DNA from: Prevotella sp. tf2-5 | GTDB lineage: Bacteria; Bacteroidota; Bacteroidia; Bacteroidales; Bacteroidaceae | Length of the DNA stretch: 64,000 bases | Assembly (NCBI RefSeq): GCF_900115435.1 | Contig: NZ_FOWK01000008.1 | Span: forward strand, 117,215 to 181,214 | Direction: 5' to 3' | In this document: in pieces, positions 50,412-57,928 of the stretch | Layout of the letters: every line of letters starts with the position of its first letter | How positions within the stretch are numbered: position 1 is the stretch's first letter | Program-made: the position numbers and the translations under genes | The notes under the pieces: generated by a model | What the model was told of the DNA's origin: nothing | The model's input: only the letters and a program-made list of their open reading frames with translations | The model's database searches: none

Positions 50412-52166
50412 TTACGCCAATTCCAGATCTAGGAGATCCCGCAGTTTCGCAATGGCGGGATTTTCTTTTTCCATCAGTTCATATTGTTCCTTACGGGTCA
50501 GGATGCGGACTCGCTCTTTCTGTTCCGCGATCCTCATGTCAAGGGTGATGGCATTGTTATGGAGATAGATCCTCAGCGTACTGAGGATACTGCCTCTGAT
50601 CTCTGTCATCTGGTCAAGGGCAAGCTGGTTGTCGACCACCACCTCCACATGAGGCATCTCCTTGATGACCGGGTTCATGTTCTTCATACGGGCGGCGATA
50701 CCACTCAGATACTGGGGCATGCGGTTGCACATCATCATCCACTGGAACTCCAGGTCTTGTTGCGAGAACTCCAACTGCTCGTCTTTGATGATGCCATTAG
50801 GGTCGTCAGGTCCCAGTGAGCCTGGGATAATCTGCATCTTGCTCTTCGCCTTGCTCTTCGCCCGCAGCTTATCCCACGAGAAACCGACAGCCTTCTTCGG
50901 CAGAGAACTCCGAGTACTCTGAGAACTCTGAGCTCTCTGAACTCTCTGAGACGCAACCTCCTCAGCCGCAGCTACCTGTGGGGCTGCATTCATAGGATGA
51001 GGCTGTTGCATCAATTGCTTAAACAGGGATTTCAATCTTCTGGGCTTACGCCCACTGCCAGCCCCCTCGTCGGGCTGTGTGATCTGTGCGATCTCGATGA
51101 GTGTCAGTTCCACCAGCAGTCGTTTGTTAGACGACTGGCGGTAGTTGATGTCACACTGGTTCATCAACCGCAGGGCATCATACAGGAAGCGGATCTCACA
51201 TTTCTGTGCCTGTTGCTGGTAACGCTCCCGCTGCTGGTCACTGACCTCCAGCAAGGGCAGTGTCTGTGGGTCTTTCGCCATCAGCACGTTTCGGACATGT
51301 TTGGCAAGCCCGCCGATCAGCAGTCCTCCGTCGAATCCCTTGTTGATGATCTGGTTCAGCAGCACCATGATGTCGCTCACCTTGTTATCCACGGCGAGGT
51401 CGATGATCTTGAAGTAATTCTCCGCGTCCAGCACGTTCAGGTCCTCTATCACTTTCTGATAGGTGATATTCCCCTGACAGAAAGAGACTGCCTGGTCGAA
51501 GATGCTCAGGGCGTCACGCATACCGCCGTCCGCCTTCTCCGCAATGACGGCAAGCGCCTGGTCCTCATACTGGATGCCCTCTTTCTCCGCTACCGCTTTC
51601 AGATGGTCGATGGTGTTACGTACCGTCATCCGCTCGAAGTCGTAGATCTGACAACGGCTCAGGATTGTCGGCAGGATCTTGTGTTTCTCTGTGGTGGCGA
51701 GGATGAAGATGACATGCGAGGGAGGCTCTTCCAGCGTCTTCAGGAAAGCGTTAAAGGCTGCCGTGGAGAGCATATGCACCTCGTCGATGATAAACACCTT
51801 GTATTTACCCACCTGTGGCGGTATACGGGTCTGTTCCATCAGGGTCTTGATATGCTCCACGGAGTTGTTGGAGGCAGCGTCTAACTCAAAGATATTGAAC
51901 GACCGTTGTTCGTTGAATGCCTGACAACTCTCACAATGCCCGCAGGCCTCTCCCTCTTCGGTAGGAGTCATACAGTTGATGGCTTTGGCGAAAATACGGG
52001 CACAGGTGGTCTTTCCCACGCCTCTGGGACCGCAGAAGAGGTAGGCATGCGCCAGTTTCCCGCTCTTCACCGCATTCTTCAGCGTCGTGGTCAGTGCCTG
52101 CTGTCCCACGACCGCATCGAAGGTCATCGGTCTGTATTTCCGTGCAGAAACGATATATTCTTCCAT
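50412..52166 (-). CDS. dnaX: DNA polymerase III gamma/tau subunit with Ser-rich tandem-repeat linker
   Basis: 584 residues. Clamp-loader ATPase: Walker A FCGPRGVGKTTCARIFAKAI, zinc cysteines CGHCESCQAF, Walker B IDEVHMLSTAAFNAFLKTLE and sensor 1 FILATTEKHKILPTILSRCQ. Residues 404-422 (SQRVQRAQSSQSTRSSLPKK) lie in the linker before the C-terminal domain and are coded by tandem AGAGTTCAGAG/CTCTCTGA-type units (about 50900-50955). The same kind of repeat lies in frame in mfd. Linkers are tolerant sites. No frameshift signal for a shorter gamma form was recognised. Confidence 0.96.
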   Translation of the reverse strand: MEEYIVSARKYRPMTFDAVVGQQALTTTLKNAVKSGKLAHAYLFCGPRGVGKTTCARIFAKAINCMTPTEEGEACGHCESCQAFNEQRSFNIFELDAASNNSVEHIKTLMEQTRIPPQVGKYKVFIIDEVHMLSTAAFNAFLKTLEEPPSHVIFILATTEKHKILPTILSRCQIYDFERMTVRNTIDHLKAVAEKEGIQYEDQALAVIAEKADGGMRDALSIFDQAVSFCQGNITYQKVIEDLNVLDAENYFKIIDLAVDNKVSDIMVLLNQIINKGFDGGLLIGGLAKHVRNVLMAKDPQTLPLLEVSDQQRERYQQQAQKCEIRFLYDALRLMNQCDINYRQSSNKRLLVELTLIEIAQITQPDEGAGSGRKPRRLKSLFKQLMQQPHPMNAAPQVAAAEEVASQRVQRAQSSQSTRSSLPKKAVGFSWDKLRAKSKAKSKMQIIPGSLGPDDPNGIIKDEQLEFSQQDLEFQWMMMCNRMPQYLSGIAARMKNMNPVIKEMPHVEVVVDNQLALDQMTEIRGSILSTLRIYLHNNAITLDMRIAEQKERVRILTRKEQYELMEKENPAIAKLRDLLDLELA

Positions 52167-52185
52167 AATACATGTAAATTTCTTG

Positions 52186-52245
52186 CAAATTTACGAAATA
52201 ATTGAGAATTTACAATTGAAAATTGAAAATAATTTCGTAATTTTG
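52186..52245. promoter_or_regulatory. Divergent promoters for dnaX and the divIC-like gene
   Basis: Minus-strand TAAATTTG at 52186-52193 (dnaX) and plus-strand TAATTTTG at 52238-52245, separated by ATTGAGAATTTACAATTGAA-type repeats. The plus-strand box ends nine bases before the ATG at 52255, so that message has almost no leader. Confidence 0.6.
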
Positions 52246-52254
52246 TGGCAAATT

Positions 52255-52599
52255 ATGAAGCGACTGAAAGAAATAGCAGAGAGATTGTACCGCATCCCCT
52301 GGCTGAAATACGGGGTGGTGACGTTATTGGCGGTTGTTTTCATCGGTTTTGTGGATGAGAACAGTGTGTGGCATCATTTCAAGAACCAGCAGCAAATCGG
52401 TGAACTGCAGGATGAGATCAAGCGCCAGACAGACCAGTATAACCGTGACCGTAAGAAGATCAAGATGCTCGACAGTAATCCCAAGGCGATCGAGAAGATC
52501 GCCAGGGAGCGTTATTTCATGAAGGAGGACAACGAGGATATCTTTGTCTTCAGTAACGACCAACCCCAGTCTACGAGTTCCAATGAGACAGTTGAGTAA
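52255..52599 (+). CDS. FtsB/DivIC-like septum formation initiator
   Basis: 114 residues from the ATG at 52255 (MKRLKEIAERLYRIPWLKYG); upstream ATGs lie inside dnaX leader sequence. One membrane helix (residues 20-37, VVTLLAVVFIGFVDENSVWH), a coiled coil (QIGELQDEIKRQTDQYN) and the conserved end KIARERYFMKEDNEDIFVF. Small bitopic proteins of this type bridge FtsQ and FtsL at the division site. Its last 17 bases overlap the next gene. Confidence 0.85.
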   Translation: MKRLKEIAERLYRIPWLKYGVVTLLAVVFIGFVDENSVWHHFKNQQQIGELQDEIKRQTDQYNRDRKKIKMLDSNPKAIEKIARERYFMKEDNEDIFVFSNDQPQSTSSNETVE

Positions 52600-52978
52600 A
52601 GTGGAGACAGCGCTCCTGCTGTTAGGGGGCTTATTGATGGCGATAGGTTCCGGCGCCAGTATCTTCTTCCAGTCGTGGGCTCCTTATGTCTTCGCCCCCG
52701 GTGCCTTGTTGTTTGCGAGTATCCAGATGCGCCAGACATACGAGGGAAGGAATGTGACCATCCGTCGCCTCCGTCGTATCGTCCTGATCAGTGATGTCCT
52801 TTTCCTGTTGGCGGGACTGATGATGCTTGCCAACCAGTCGAACTTCCTCGGGATGGATTTCCTGTTATATATTAAATATGTTCACAACAACTGGATTGTC
52901 ATCCTCTTGGTGGCTGCCATTCTGCAACTTTATACCAGTCATCGTATCGCTCATGAATTGGAAAAAGAGGCTCAGTAG
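52583..52978 (+). CDS. Small four-helix membrane protein of unknown function
   Basis: 131 residues from the ATG at 52583 (MRQLSKVETALLLLGGLLMA), which overlaps the divIC-like stop by 17 bases; an ATG 13 codons earlier is possible. Four hydrophobic segments (about 9-30, 36-50, 72-92 and 98-118), ending in a charged helix (HRIAHELEKEAQ). I do not recognise the family. Coupling to the septum gene suggests a cell-envelope role, but nothing more can be said from sequence. Confidence 0.75.
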   Translation: MRQLSKVETALLLLGGLLMAIGSGASIFFQSWAPYVFAPGALLFASIQMRQTYEGRNVTIRRLRRIVLISDVLFLLAGLMMLANQSNFLGMDFLLYIKYVHNNWIVILLVAAILQLYTSHRIAHELEKEAQ

Positions 52979-53082
52979 GCAAAAAATACTAAATATTTGC
53001 ACAAATATATTAAATTGCGCAAATATTTTTCTTCTTTTCAAACCATCGTTGTACATTTGCATCACAAATGAATAAAACATCT

Positions 53083-53787
53083 ATGAAGAAGGTCTTATTT
53101 TTGTCTGTCATAACAGTACTCCTGGCGTCGTGTGCCAGTACATACAACGTGGAGGGCTCCTCGTCAGTATCGGCGTTGGATGGCAGCAAACTCTATCTCA
53201 AGGCTATCAAGAATAACGAATTCAAGAATATTGATTCCTGCGATGTCGTGCATGGTGAGTTCCATTTCACGGGACTCCTCGACACGGTCCGTATGGCTAG
53301 CCTCTATATGGATGACGAGAGTATCATGCCTGTCGTATTGGAAAAAGGGGAGATCGTCATTAAGATTGACCCGGCAAGACAGATGGTGGGTGGAACACCG
53401 ATGAACGACTCGCTGTATAAGTTCATCGATAAGCATAACCAGTTGACCAACCAGATGAACGAACTGTCTCACAAACAGAGCCAGATGCTCCTGGAAGGAA
53501 TGGAGGAAGCGGAGATCAACCGTCATCTGTCTGGTGAGGCAGCGCAGATAGCCGCTGAGGAAGACCGTCTCGTGATGAAGTTCATCGAGGCGAATTTCGA
53601 TAATGTCCTCGGTCCTGGTGTCTTTATGATGATCACCAGTCAGTATCGTTATCCGATCCTCACCCCGCAGATAGAGGATATCATGTCGAAGGCGACACAG
53701 AAATTCAAGGACGACCCCTATGTCAAGGACTATTACCAGACAGCTCAGGAGAATGAGAAACGGATGAGTGGGGTAGAGAAGGAATAG
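53083..53787 (+). CDS. DUF4369-like lipoprotein
   Basis: 234 residues from the ATG at 53083 (MKKVLFLSVITVLLASCAST, Cys17 of the lipobox). An ATG at 53068 is nearer to the -7 box (TACATTTG, 53052-53059) and would give a leaderless message. The mature part has a small beta domain (GSKLYLKAIKNNEFKNIDSC, GEFHFTGLLDTVRMASLYM) as in the DUF4369 domains that precede thioredoxins in Bacteroidetes, then a Gln/Glu-rich helix and a C-terminal helical part. There is no CxxC, so it is not a thioredoxin. It ends three bases before pyrC. Confidence 0.75.
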   Translation: MKKVLFLSVITVLLASCASTYNVEGSSSVSALDGSKLYLKAIKNNEFKNIDSCDVVHGEFHFTGLLDTVRMASLYMDDESIMPVVLEKGEIVIKIDPARQMVGGTPMNDSLYKFIDKHNQLTNQMNELSHKQSQMLLEGMEEAEINRHLSGEAAQIAAEEDRLVMKFIEANFDNVLGPGVFMMITSQYRYPILTPQIEDIMSKATQKFKDDPYVKDYYQTAQENEKRMSGVEKE

Positions 53788-53790
53788 CCC

Positions 53791-55155
53791 ATGCGTACGA
53801 TTATCGAAGGTGGAACGATAGTGAATGAAGGTCGTACCTTCGATGGTACGATCATCATCGATGACGGCACGATCGTCAGTCTAGAATCTCTAGAAAATCT
53901 AGAATCTCAAGATCATCTAGAGCGAATCAACGCCCACGGCTGTTACATCCTCCCCGGAATCATTGACGACCATGTGCATTTCCGTGAGCCAGGGCTCACG
54001 GAGAAAGCGGATATCGACACGGAGAGTCGTGCAGCGGCAGCAGGGGGTGTCACTACCTTCTTCGATATGCCGAATACGAAGCCCCAGACTACTACGTTAG
54101 AGGCACTGGAGGAGAAATTCGCGTTGGCACGACAGAAGAGTCATGTCAATTACAGTTTTTTCTATGGTGCCACGAACGATAATGCGGACACTTTCCCGCA
54201 ACTGGATATCCATCGTATTCCCGGTATCAAACTCTTCATGGGCTCGTCTACGGGGAATATGCTGGTAGACCGCAGGGAAGCCCTGGAACGCATCTTCAGC
54301 AGTACTCCACTGCCCTTGATGGCTCATTGTGAGGATACGGAGATCATCAACCGTAATATGGCAATGGCAAAGGAGGAATATGGTGATGACCCGTCCGTGG
54401 CTCATCATCCGGAGATTCGTAGCGTGGAGGCTTGTTACGAGAGTACTAAGCTCGCCGTGGAACTGGCACGCAAGTACCAGACCCGCCTCCATATCGCGCA
54501 TCTGACGACCGCCAAAGAGCTGGAGTACCTCACAGGGGGACAGTCCCCATGTGAGGTTCGTCTCACAGAGGGACTGTCCCCCTGTGAGGTGACCGCCGAA
54601 GCCACCGTCTCCCACCTTTATTTCTCCGACCGCGACTATGCCCGTCTGGGAACCCGCATCAAATGCAACCCCGCCATCAAGTCGGAAAGGGACAGGGAGG
54701 CCCTGCAACAAGCCCTCTCTGACGGTCGTATCACGGTGATAGGCACTGATCACGCCCCGCATCTACTCTCCCAGAAAGAGGGTGGATGTGCCAAAGCGGC
54801 AAGTGGTATGCCGATGATCCAGTTCTCACTGGTCACCATGCTCGAACTGGTCGACCGGGGGGTATTGTCATTGGAACGCCTCGTCGAACTGATGTGTCAT
54901 AACCCGGCACGCCTCTTTGAGGTACGCCAACGGGGCTTTATCCGTCCTGGCTATCGGGCGGACCTCGTCCTGGTACGTCCTCAGTCCGGATGGACAGTGA
55001 CACCTGACTGTATACAGAGTAAGTGTGGGTGGAGCCCGATGGAGGGACATACCTACCTGTGGCGGGTGGAGCGCACCTTGTGTAACGGGCATTCCGTCTA
55101 TGTCAACGGACAAGTGGACACGGACTATATCGGAGAGGAGGTTGCCTTCAGATGA
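53791..55155 (+). CDS. pyrC: Dihydroorotase with in-frame 62-bp palindrome
   Basis: 454 residues. It closes carbamoyl-aspartate to dihydroorotate in pyrimidine synthesis. The metal site is intact: PGIIDDHVHFREPGLTEKAD, the carbamylated-Lys segment near GIKLFMGSSTGN, MAHCED, HIAHLTTAKE and IGTDHAPHLLSQKE. Two repeat-derived stretches are in frame: residues 30-45 (SLESLENLESQDHLER) from tandem TCTAGAATC units, and residues 247-266 (LTGGQSPCEVRLTEGLSPCE) from the 62-bp element at 54528-54589. The second lies in a loop between HLTTAKELEYL and TAEATVSHLYF. It overlaps the next gene by four bases. Confidence 0.95.
   Translation: MRTIIEGGTIVNEGRTFDGTIIIDDGTIVSLESLENLESQDHLERINAHGCYILPGIIDDHVHFREPGLTEKADIDTESRAAAAGGVTTFFDMPNTKPQTTTLEALEEKFALARQKSHVNYSFFYGATNDNADTFPQLDIHRIPGIKLFMGSSTGNMLVDRREALERIFSSTPLPLMAHCEDTEIINRNMAMAKEEYGDDPSVAHHPEIRSVEACYESTKLAVELARKYQTRLHIAHLTTAKELEYLTGGQSPCEVRLTEGLSPCEVTAEATVSHLYFSDRDYARLGTRIKCNPAIKSERDREALQQALSDGRITVIGTDHAPHLLSQKEGGCAKAASGMPMIQFSLVTMLELVDRGVLSLERLVELMCHNPARLFEVRQRGFIRPGYRADLVLVRPQSGWTVTPDCIQSKCGWSPMEGHTYLWRVERTLCNGHSVYVNGQVDTDYIGEEVAFR
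53880..53924. repeat. TCTAGAATC tandem repeat inside pyrC
   Basis: Four to five imperfect units (TCTAGAATC, TCTAGAAAA, TCTAGAATC, ATCTAGAG) coding Ser/Leu/Glu-rich residues 30-45 of PyrC in a loop before the metal-binding strand. Confidence 0.65.
54528..54589 (+). repeat. 62-bp double palindrome, copy A, in pyrC
   Basis: Two palindromic arms (CTCACAGGGGGACAGTCCCC then ATGTGAG; CTCACAGAGGGACTGTCCCC then CTGTGAG) with a four-base spacer. The first 17 and last 17 bases also pair perfectly. Read in frame it codes LTGGQSPCEVRLTEGLSPCE. Confidence 0.95.
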
Positions 55156-55991
55156 GGAAGTCTTACGAGATTCACGAGGTGCAACCCTATATCAACTGGG
55201 ACTATTTCTATTATGCATGGCAGTTGAGGACTCCGGACCAACAGCAACAGTGTAGGGCAGAGGCAGAGCAGGTGCTCGCCCAACTGGAGGGCAGATACCG
55301 TTCCCATGCGCTCTTCGAACTCTTCGAGGCTCATGCCGAGGGGGATGATATCCACCTCACAGGGGGACAGTCCCCATGTGAGCCCCATCTCACAGAGGGA
55401 CTGTCCCCCTGTGAGGTGTCAACTCTCACCTTGCCTCTGTTGCGCCAGCAACAGGGAGACTGTCTCTGTCTCTCCGACTTCATCCATCCCGGGCACGACC
55501 ACATAGGGGTCTTTGCCACAACGGTGGATATGGGCTTGGAGACTGATTTCGACCAGGACCCTTATCAGAAGATGATGGTACAGCTGCTTGCCGACAGACT
55601 CGCTGAGGCTACAGCGGAGAGACTCCATGAGGAGGTGCGTAAGGAGATATGGGGCTATGCCCCTGATGAGCATCTGACGATGGCAGAGCTCCATACCGAG
55701 AAGTTTCAGGGCATCCGTCCCGCCGTGGGTTATCCCTCCCTGCCGGATACCAGTCTGAACTTCGTACTCGACAAACTCCTGAAATTCCGGCAGATAGGTA
55801 TCCGCCTCACTGAGAGTGGTGCCATGAAACCGCATGCCAGTGTCAGTGGTTTGATGATAGCGCTCCCTGAGGCGCATTATTTCTCTATCGGGAAAATAGG
55901 GGAGGACCAGCTCCACGACTATGCCCACCGCCGTGGGCTCCCCGTCGAGACCCTCCGCAAATTCCTCTCAACGCTCCTCTCTAACCGCTAA
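55152..55991 (+). CDS. Stand-alone MetH activation-domain protein with in-frame 62-bp palindrome
   Basis: 279 residues. The C-terminal two thirds match the AdoMet-binding activation domain of B12-dependent methionine synthase (RPAVGYPSLPDTSLNFVLDK, RLTESGAMKPHASVSGLMIA, EAHYFSIGKIGEDQLHDYAH). As a separate protein it would reactivate oxidised cobalamin on a MetH lacking that domain. Residues 69-88 (LTGGQSPCEPHLTEGLSPCE) come from the element at 55355-55416, in the N-terminal part before the domain core. The stop (SNR) is provided by a CTAACCGCTAACCGCTAA repeat. It overlaps pyrC by four bases. Confidence 0.88.
   Translation: MRKSYEIHEVQPYINWDYFYYAWQLRTPDQQQQCRAEAEQVLAQLEGRYRSHALFELFEAHAEGDDIHLTGGQSPCEPHLTEGLSPCEVSTLTLPLLRQQQGDCLCLSDFIHPGHDHIGVFATTVDMGLETDFDQDPYQKMMVQLLADRLAEATAERLHEEVRKEIWGYAPDEHLTMAELHTEKFQGIRPAVGYPSLPDTSLNFVLDKLLKFRQIGIRLTESGAMKPHASVSGLMIALPEAHYFSIGKIGEDQLHDYAHRRGLPVETLRKFLSTLLSNR
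55355..55416 (+). repeat. 62-bp double palindrome, copy B, in MetH activation-domain gene
   Basis: Same orientation and same reading frame as copy A; spacer CCCA instead of TTCG. Outer stem pair C-G. Confidence 0.95.
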
Positions 55992-56033
55992 CCGCTAAAC
56001 TATAATCTATAATCTCTAAACTATAAACTAAAA
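55983..56033. repeat. CTAACCGCTAACCGCTAA / CTATAATCTATAATC tandem repeat
   Basis: Two tandem blocks between the MetH activation-domain gene and the phosphoesterase gene. The first supplies the stop codon of the upstream gene; its complement occurs at 57901-57928 at the stop of the glycosyltransferase gene. Confidence 0.65.
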
Positions 56034-57011
56034 ATGATCGCACGTTACGCAGTACCTTTTTTCGTGATGATGGCATTTGTGGTCGTCCCACTCGTCGTCT
56101 TTTTCCTGTGTCGTTATCTCTTACCCCGTCGATGGGGCAAGAAGGTAGGCATCAGTCTCTCCTTGATCATCATCCTCTTTGCCTTCTATGGTATGTTTGT
56201 AGGCTACCAGCAGTTGGAGATCCGTCAGGTGGAATATCGGAGCAAAGACCTGCCTGCAGCTTTCGATGGCTACCGCATCGTGATGTTCTCTGATGCCCAT
56301 GTGGGTACCATGACAGGCAACCGCCAGTGGCTGATGGAACGTGCCGTAAACAGTATGCTGGCACTGAGTCCGGATATGATCGTCTTTGCGGGTGACCTGC
56401 AGAATGTGTATCCTGACGAGATCGTCGAGCATCTCCCCCAGCTCAGCCGGTTGAAGGCTCCCGACGGTGTCTTTTCCGTCCTGGGTAATCACGACTATGC
56501 GATCTATGAACCGGATGACTCGCTGACGAAAGAGGCGAATGCGAAGAAGACACAGGCGTTGGAGCGACAGGCGGGATGGACCCTCCTGATGAATGAGCAT
56601 CGTGTCATTCACAGGGGTAGTGACTCCATCATTATCGCGGGAATGGAAAACTGGGGCACCGTCAAGCGCATGCCCCGTAAGGGTGATGTCGCCAAGACCC
56701 TTGCCGGTCTGAATCTCCCCTCCTCTGTAACCAATAACCCTTTCATCCTCATGCTCCAGCATGACCCTACGGCATGGCGTGAGTTGATCCTCCCGCAGTG
56801 TCATGCCCAGCTCACGCTGAGTGGTCATACGCATGGTGGACAGGCGAATGTCTTTGGTTTCTCTCCTGCTGCCTTCAGTTATGAGAACTATGGTGACTGG
56901 ACGTATGAGGGTTCTCGTGCGTTGTTTGTCTCCACGGGCTTAGGTGCCCTCATCCCCTTCCGCCTGGGTCTTCCTGGCGAGATCGTCGTCCTCACCCTCC
57001 GACGAGGATAA
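56034..57011 (+). CDS. Membrane-bound calcineurin-like metallophosphoesterase
   Basis: 325 residues. Two N-terminal membrane helices (residues 5-27 and 37-57, SLIIILFAFYGMFVGYQQL) then a phosphoesterase domain with all metal motifs: VMFSDAHVGT (D-x-H), IVFAGDLQN (GD), VLGNHDYAI (GNHD), LMLQHDPTAW and SGHTHGGQAN. The YkuE/YaeI-type phosphodiesterases of lipids have this architecture. Substrate unknown; the neighbour PlsC makes a lipid link attractive but unproven. The terminator hairpin at 57030-57060 follows. Confidence 0.9.
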   Translation: MIARYAVPFFVMMAFVVVPLVVFFLCRYLLPRRWGKKVGISLSLIIILFAFYGMFVGYQQLEIRQVEYRSKDLPAAFDGYRIVMFSDAHVGTMTGNRQWLMERAVNSMLALSPDMIVFAGDLQNVYPDEIVEHLPQLSRLKAPDGVFSVLGNHDYAIYEPDDSLTKEANAKKTQALERQAGWTLLMNEHRVIHRGSDSIIIAGMENWGTVKRMPRKGDVAKTLAGLNLPSSVTNNPFILMLQHDPTAWRELILPQCHAQLTLSGHTHGGQANVFGFSPAAFSYENYGDWTYEGSRALFVSTGLGALIPFRLGLPGEIVVLTLRRG

Positions 57012-57017
57012 CAATAA

Positions 57018-57060
57018 GACCCTCCTAAATCCCCCCTGTTTAGGGGGGACTTTTTGTTTT
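57018..57060 (+). terminator. Terminator hairpin, also a 36-bp dispersed repeat
   Basis: Stem TCCCCCCT / AGGGGGGA (57030-57037 and 57042-57049) with loop GTTT, then CTTTTTGTTTT: a good intrinsic terminator for the phosphoesterase gene. Bases 57018-57053 are identical to 60958-60993 inside mfd. Confidence 0.8.
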
Positions 57061-57075
57061 CACACGGATTTTGCA

Positions 57076-57137
57076 CCTCACAAGGGGACAGTCCCCATGT
57101 GAGGTCCGCCTCACAGAGGGACTGTCCCCTTGTGAGG
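57076..57137 (+). repeat. 62-bp double palindrome, copy C, intergenic
   Basis: Same orientation as copies A and B. It lies between the phosphoesterase terminator and the plsC stop, ending three bases from that stop. In stem position 8 it has A-T where copy A has G-C, so the pairing is kept. Confidence 0.95.
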
Positions 57138-57139
57138 CG

Positions 57140-57901
57140 CTACTGATCAGGGTTCTCTACAAACCCCTGATATTCAGGAGTGAGAGAACTCATGATGACG
57201 TCATACGATTGCTGGAGCGTAGACTGAACATTCTCCGGACCCTGAGACTGCGGATAGATTGGAGCATGGATCGTGAGCGTCAACGGATGCCAAGTGACGA
57301 AATGCCAGTCACGGAAACGAGGCATCACATCAAAAGAACCATTAATCGTCATGGGAACCACCGGGAGTTGTAACTCATCCGCTAACGTGAAGGCACCCTT
57401 CCGGAACACCCCCATATGCCCCGTAAAACTACGGGAGCCCTCCGGGAACACCACCACACTACAATTACCCGTCTCCAACGTATGACGGACCGTCTTGTAC
57501 ATCGCCCGGACTTTCGCTGTTCCACGACGGTCCACAAAGATCTGATGAGACTTCTCACAGGCATATCCCACGAAAGGAATCTTCTTGAGCTGGTGTTTCA
57601 TCATCCACTTGAAATTCCTTCCTAAATAACCATATATCAAGAAGATGTCAAAAGCCCCCTGGTGGTTTGCCACAAACACAAACGACTGGTCCTGGGGGAC
57701 CTTCTCACTCCCCTCCACCTTGACAGGAAGGAGGAAGACACGGGTAATCACCCTTGCCCACCAACGACCAGGGTAATAGCCCCAGTAATGTCCATCCCCG
57801 ATGGTACATCCTACTGCCACAACAAGGGCTGTCCATATCGTCATCAGGATAGTGACAGGGACTGCAACGAGCAACTGATAGACTCTATACAAGTATTTCA
57901 T
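57140..57901 (-). CDS. plsC: 1-acyl-sn-glycerol-3-phosphate acyltransferase (PlsC type)
   Basis: 253 residues. Hydrophobic N-terminus (MKYLYRVYQLLVAVPVTILM). Acyltransferase block I VANHQGAFDIFLIYG (NHx4D), block III VVFPEGSRSFTG and block IV VPMTINGSFDVM are all present. It adds the second acyl chain in phosphatidic acid synthesis at the inner membrane. The glycosyltransferase gene lies upstream on the same strand, 10 bases away, so they are co-transcribed. The stop is three bases from palindrome copy C, which may serve as its terminator. Confidence 0.93.
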   Translation of the reverse strand: MKYLYRVYQLLVAVPVTILMTIWTALVVAVGCTIGDGHYWGYYPGRWWARVITRVFLLPVKVEGSEKVPQDQSFVFVANHQGAFDIFLIYGYLGRNFKWMMKHQLKKIPFVGYACEKSHQIFVDRRGTAKVRAMYKTVRHTLETGNCSVVVFPEGSRSFTGHMGVFRKGAFTLADELQLPVVPMTINGSFDVMPRFRDWHFVTWHPLTLTIHAPIYPQSQGPENVQSTLQQSYDVIMSSLTPEYQGFVENPDQ

Positions 57902-57928
57902 CGGTTAGCGGTTAACGGTTAGCGGTTA
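57901..57928. repeat. GGTTAGCGGTTAACGGTTAGCGG repeat at the glycosyltransferase stop
   Basis: Reverse complement of the CTAACCGCTAACCGCTAA block at 55983. It supplies the stop codon and last residues of the glycosyltransferase. Confidence 0.6.
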
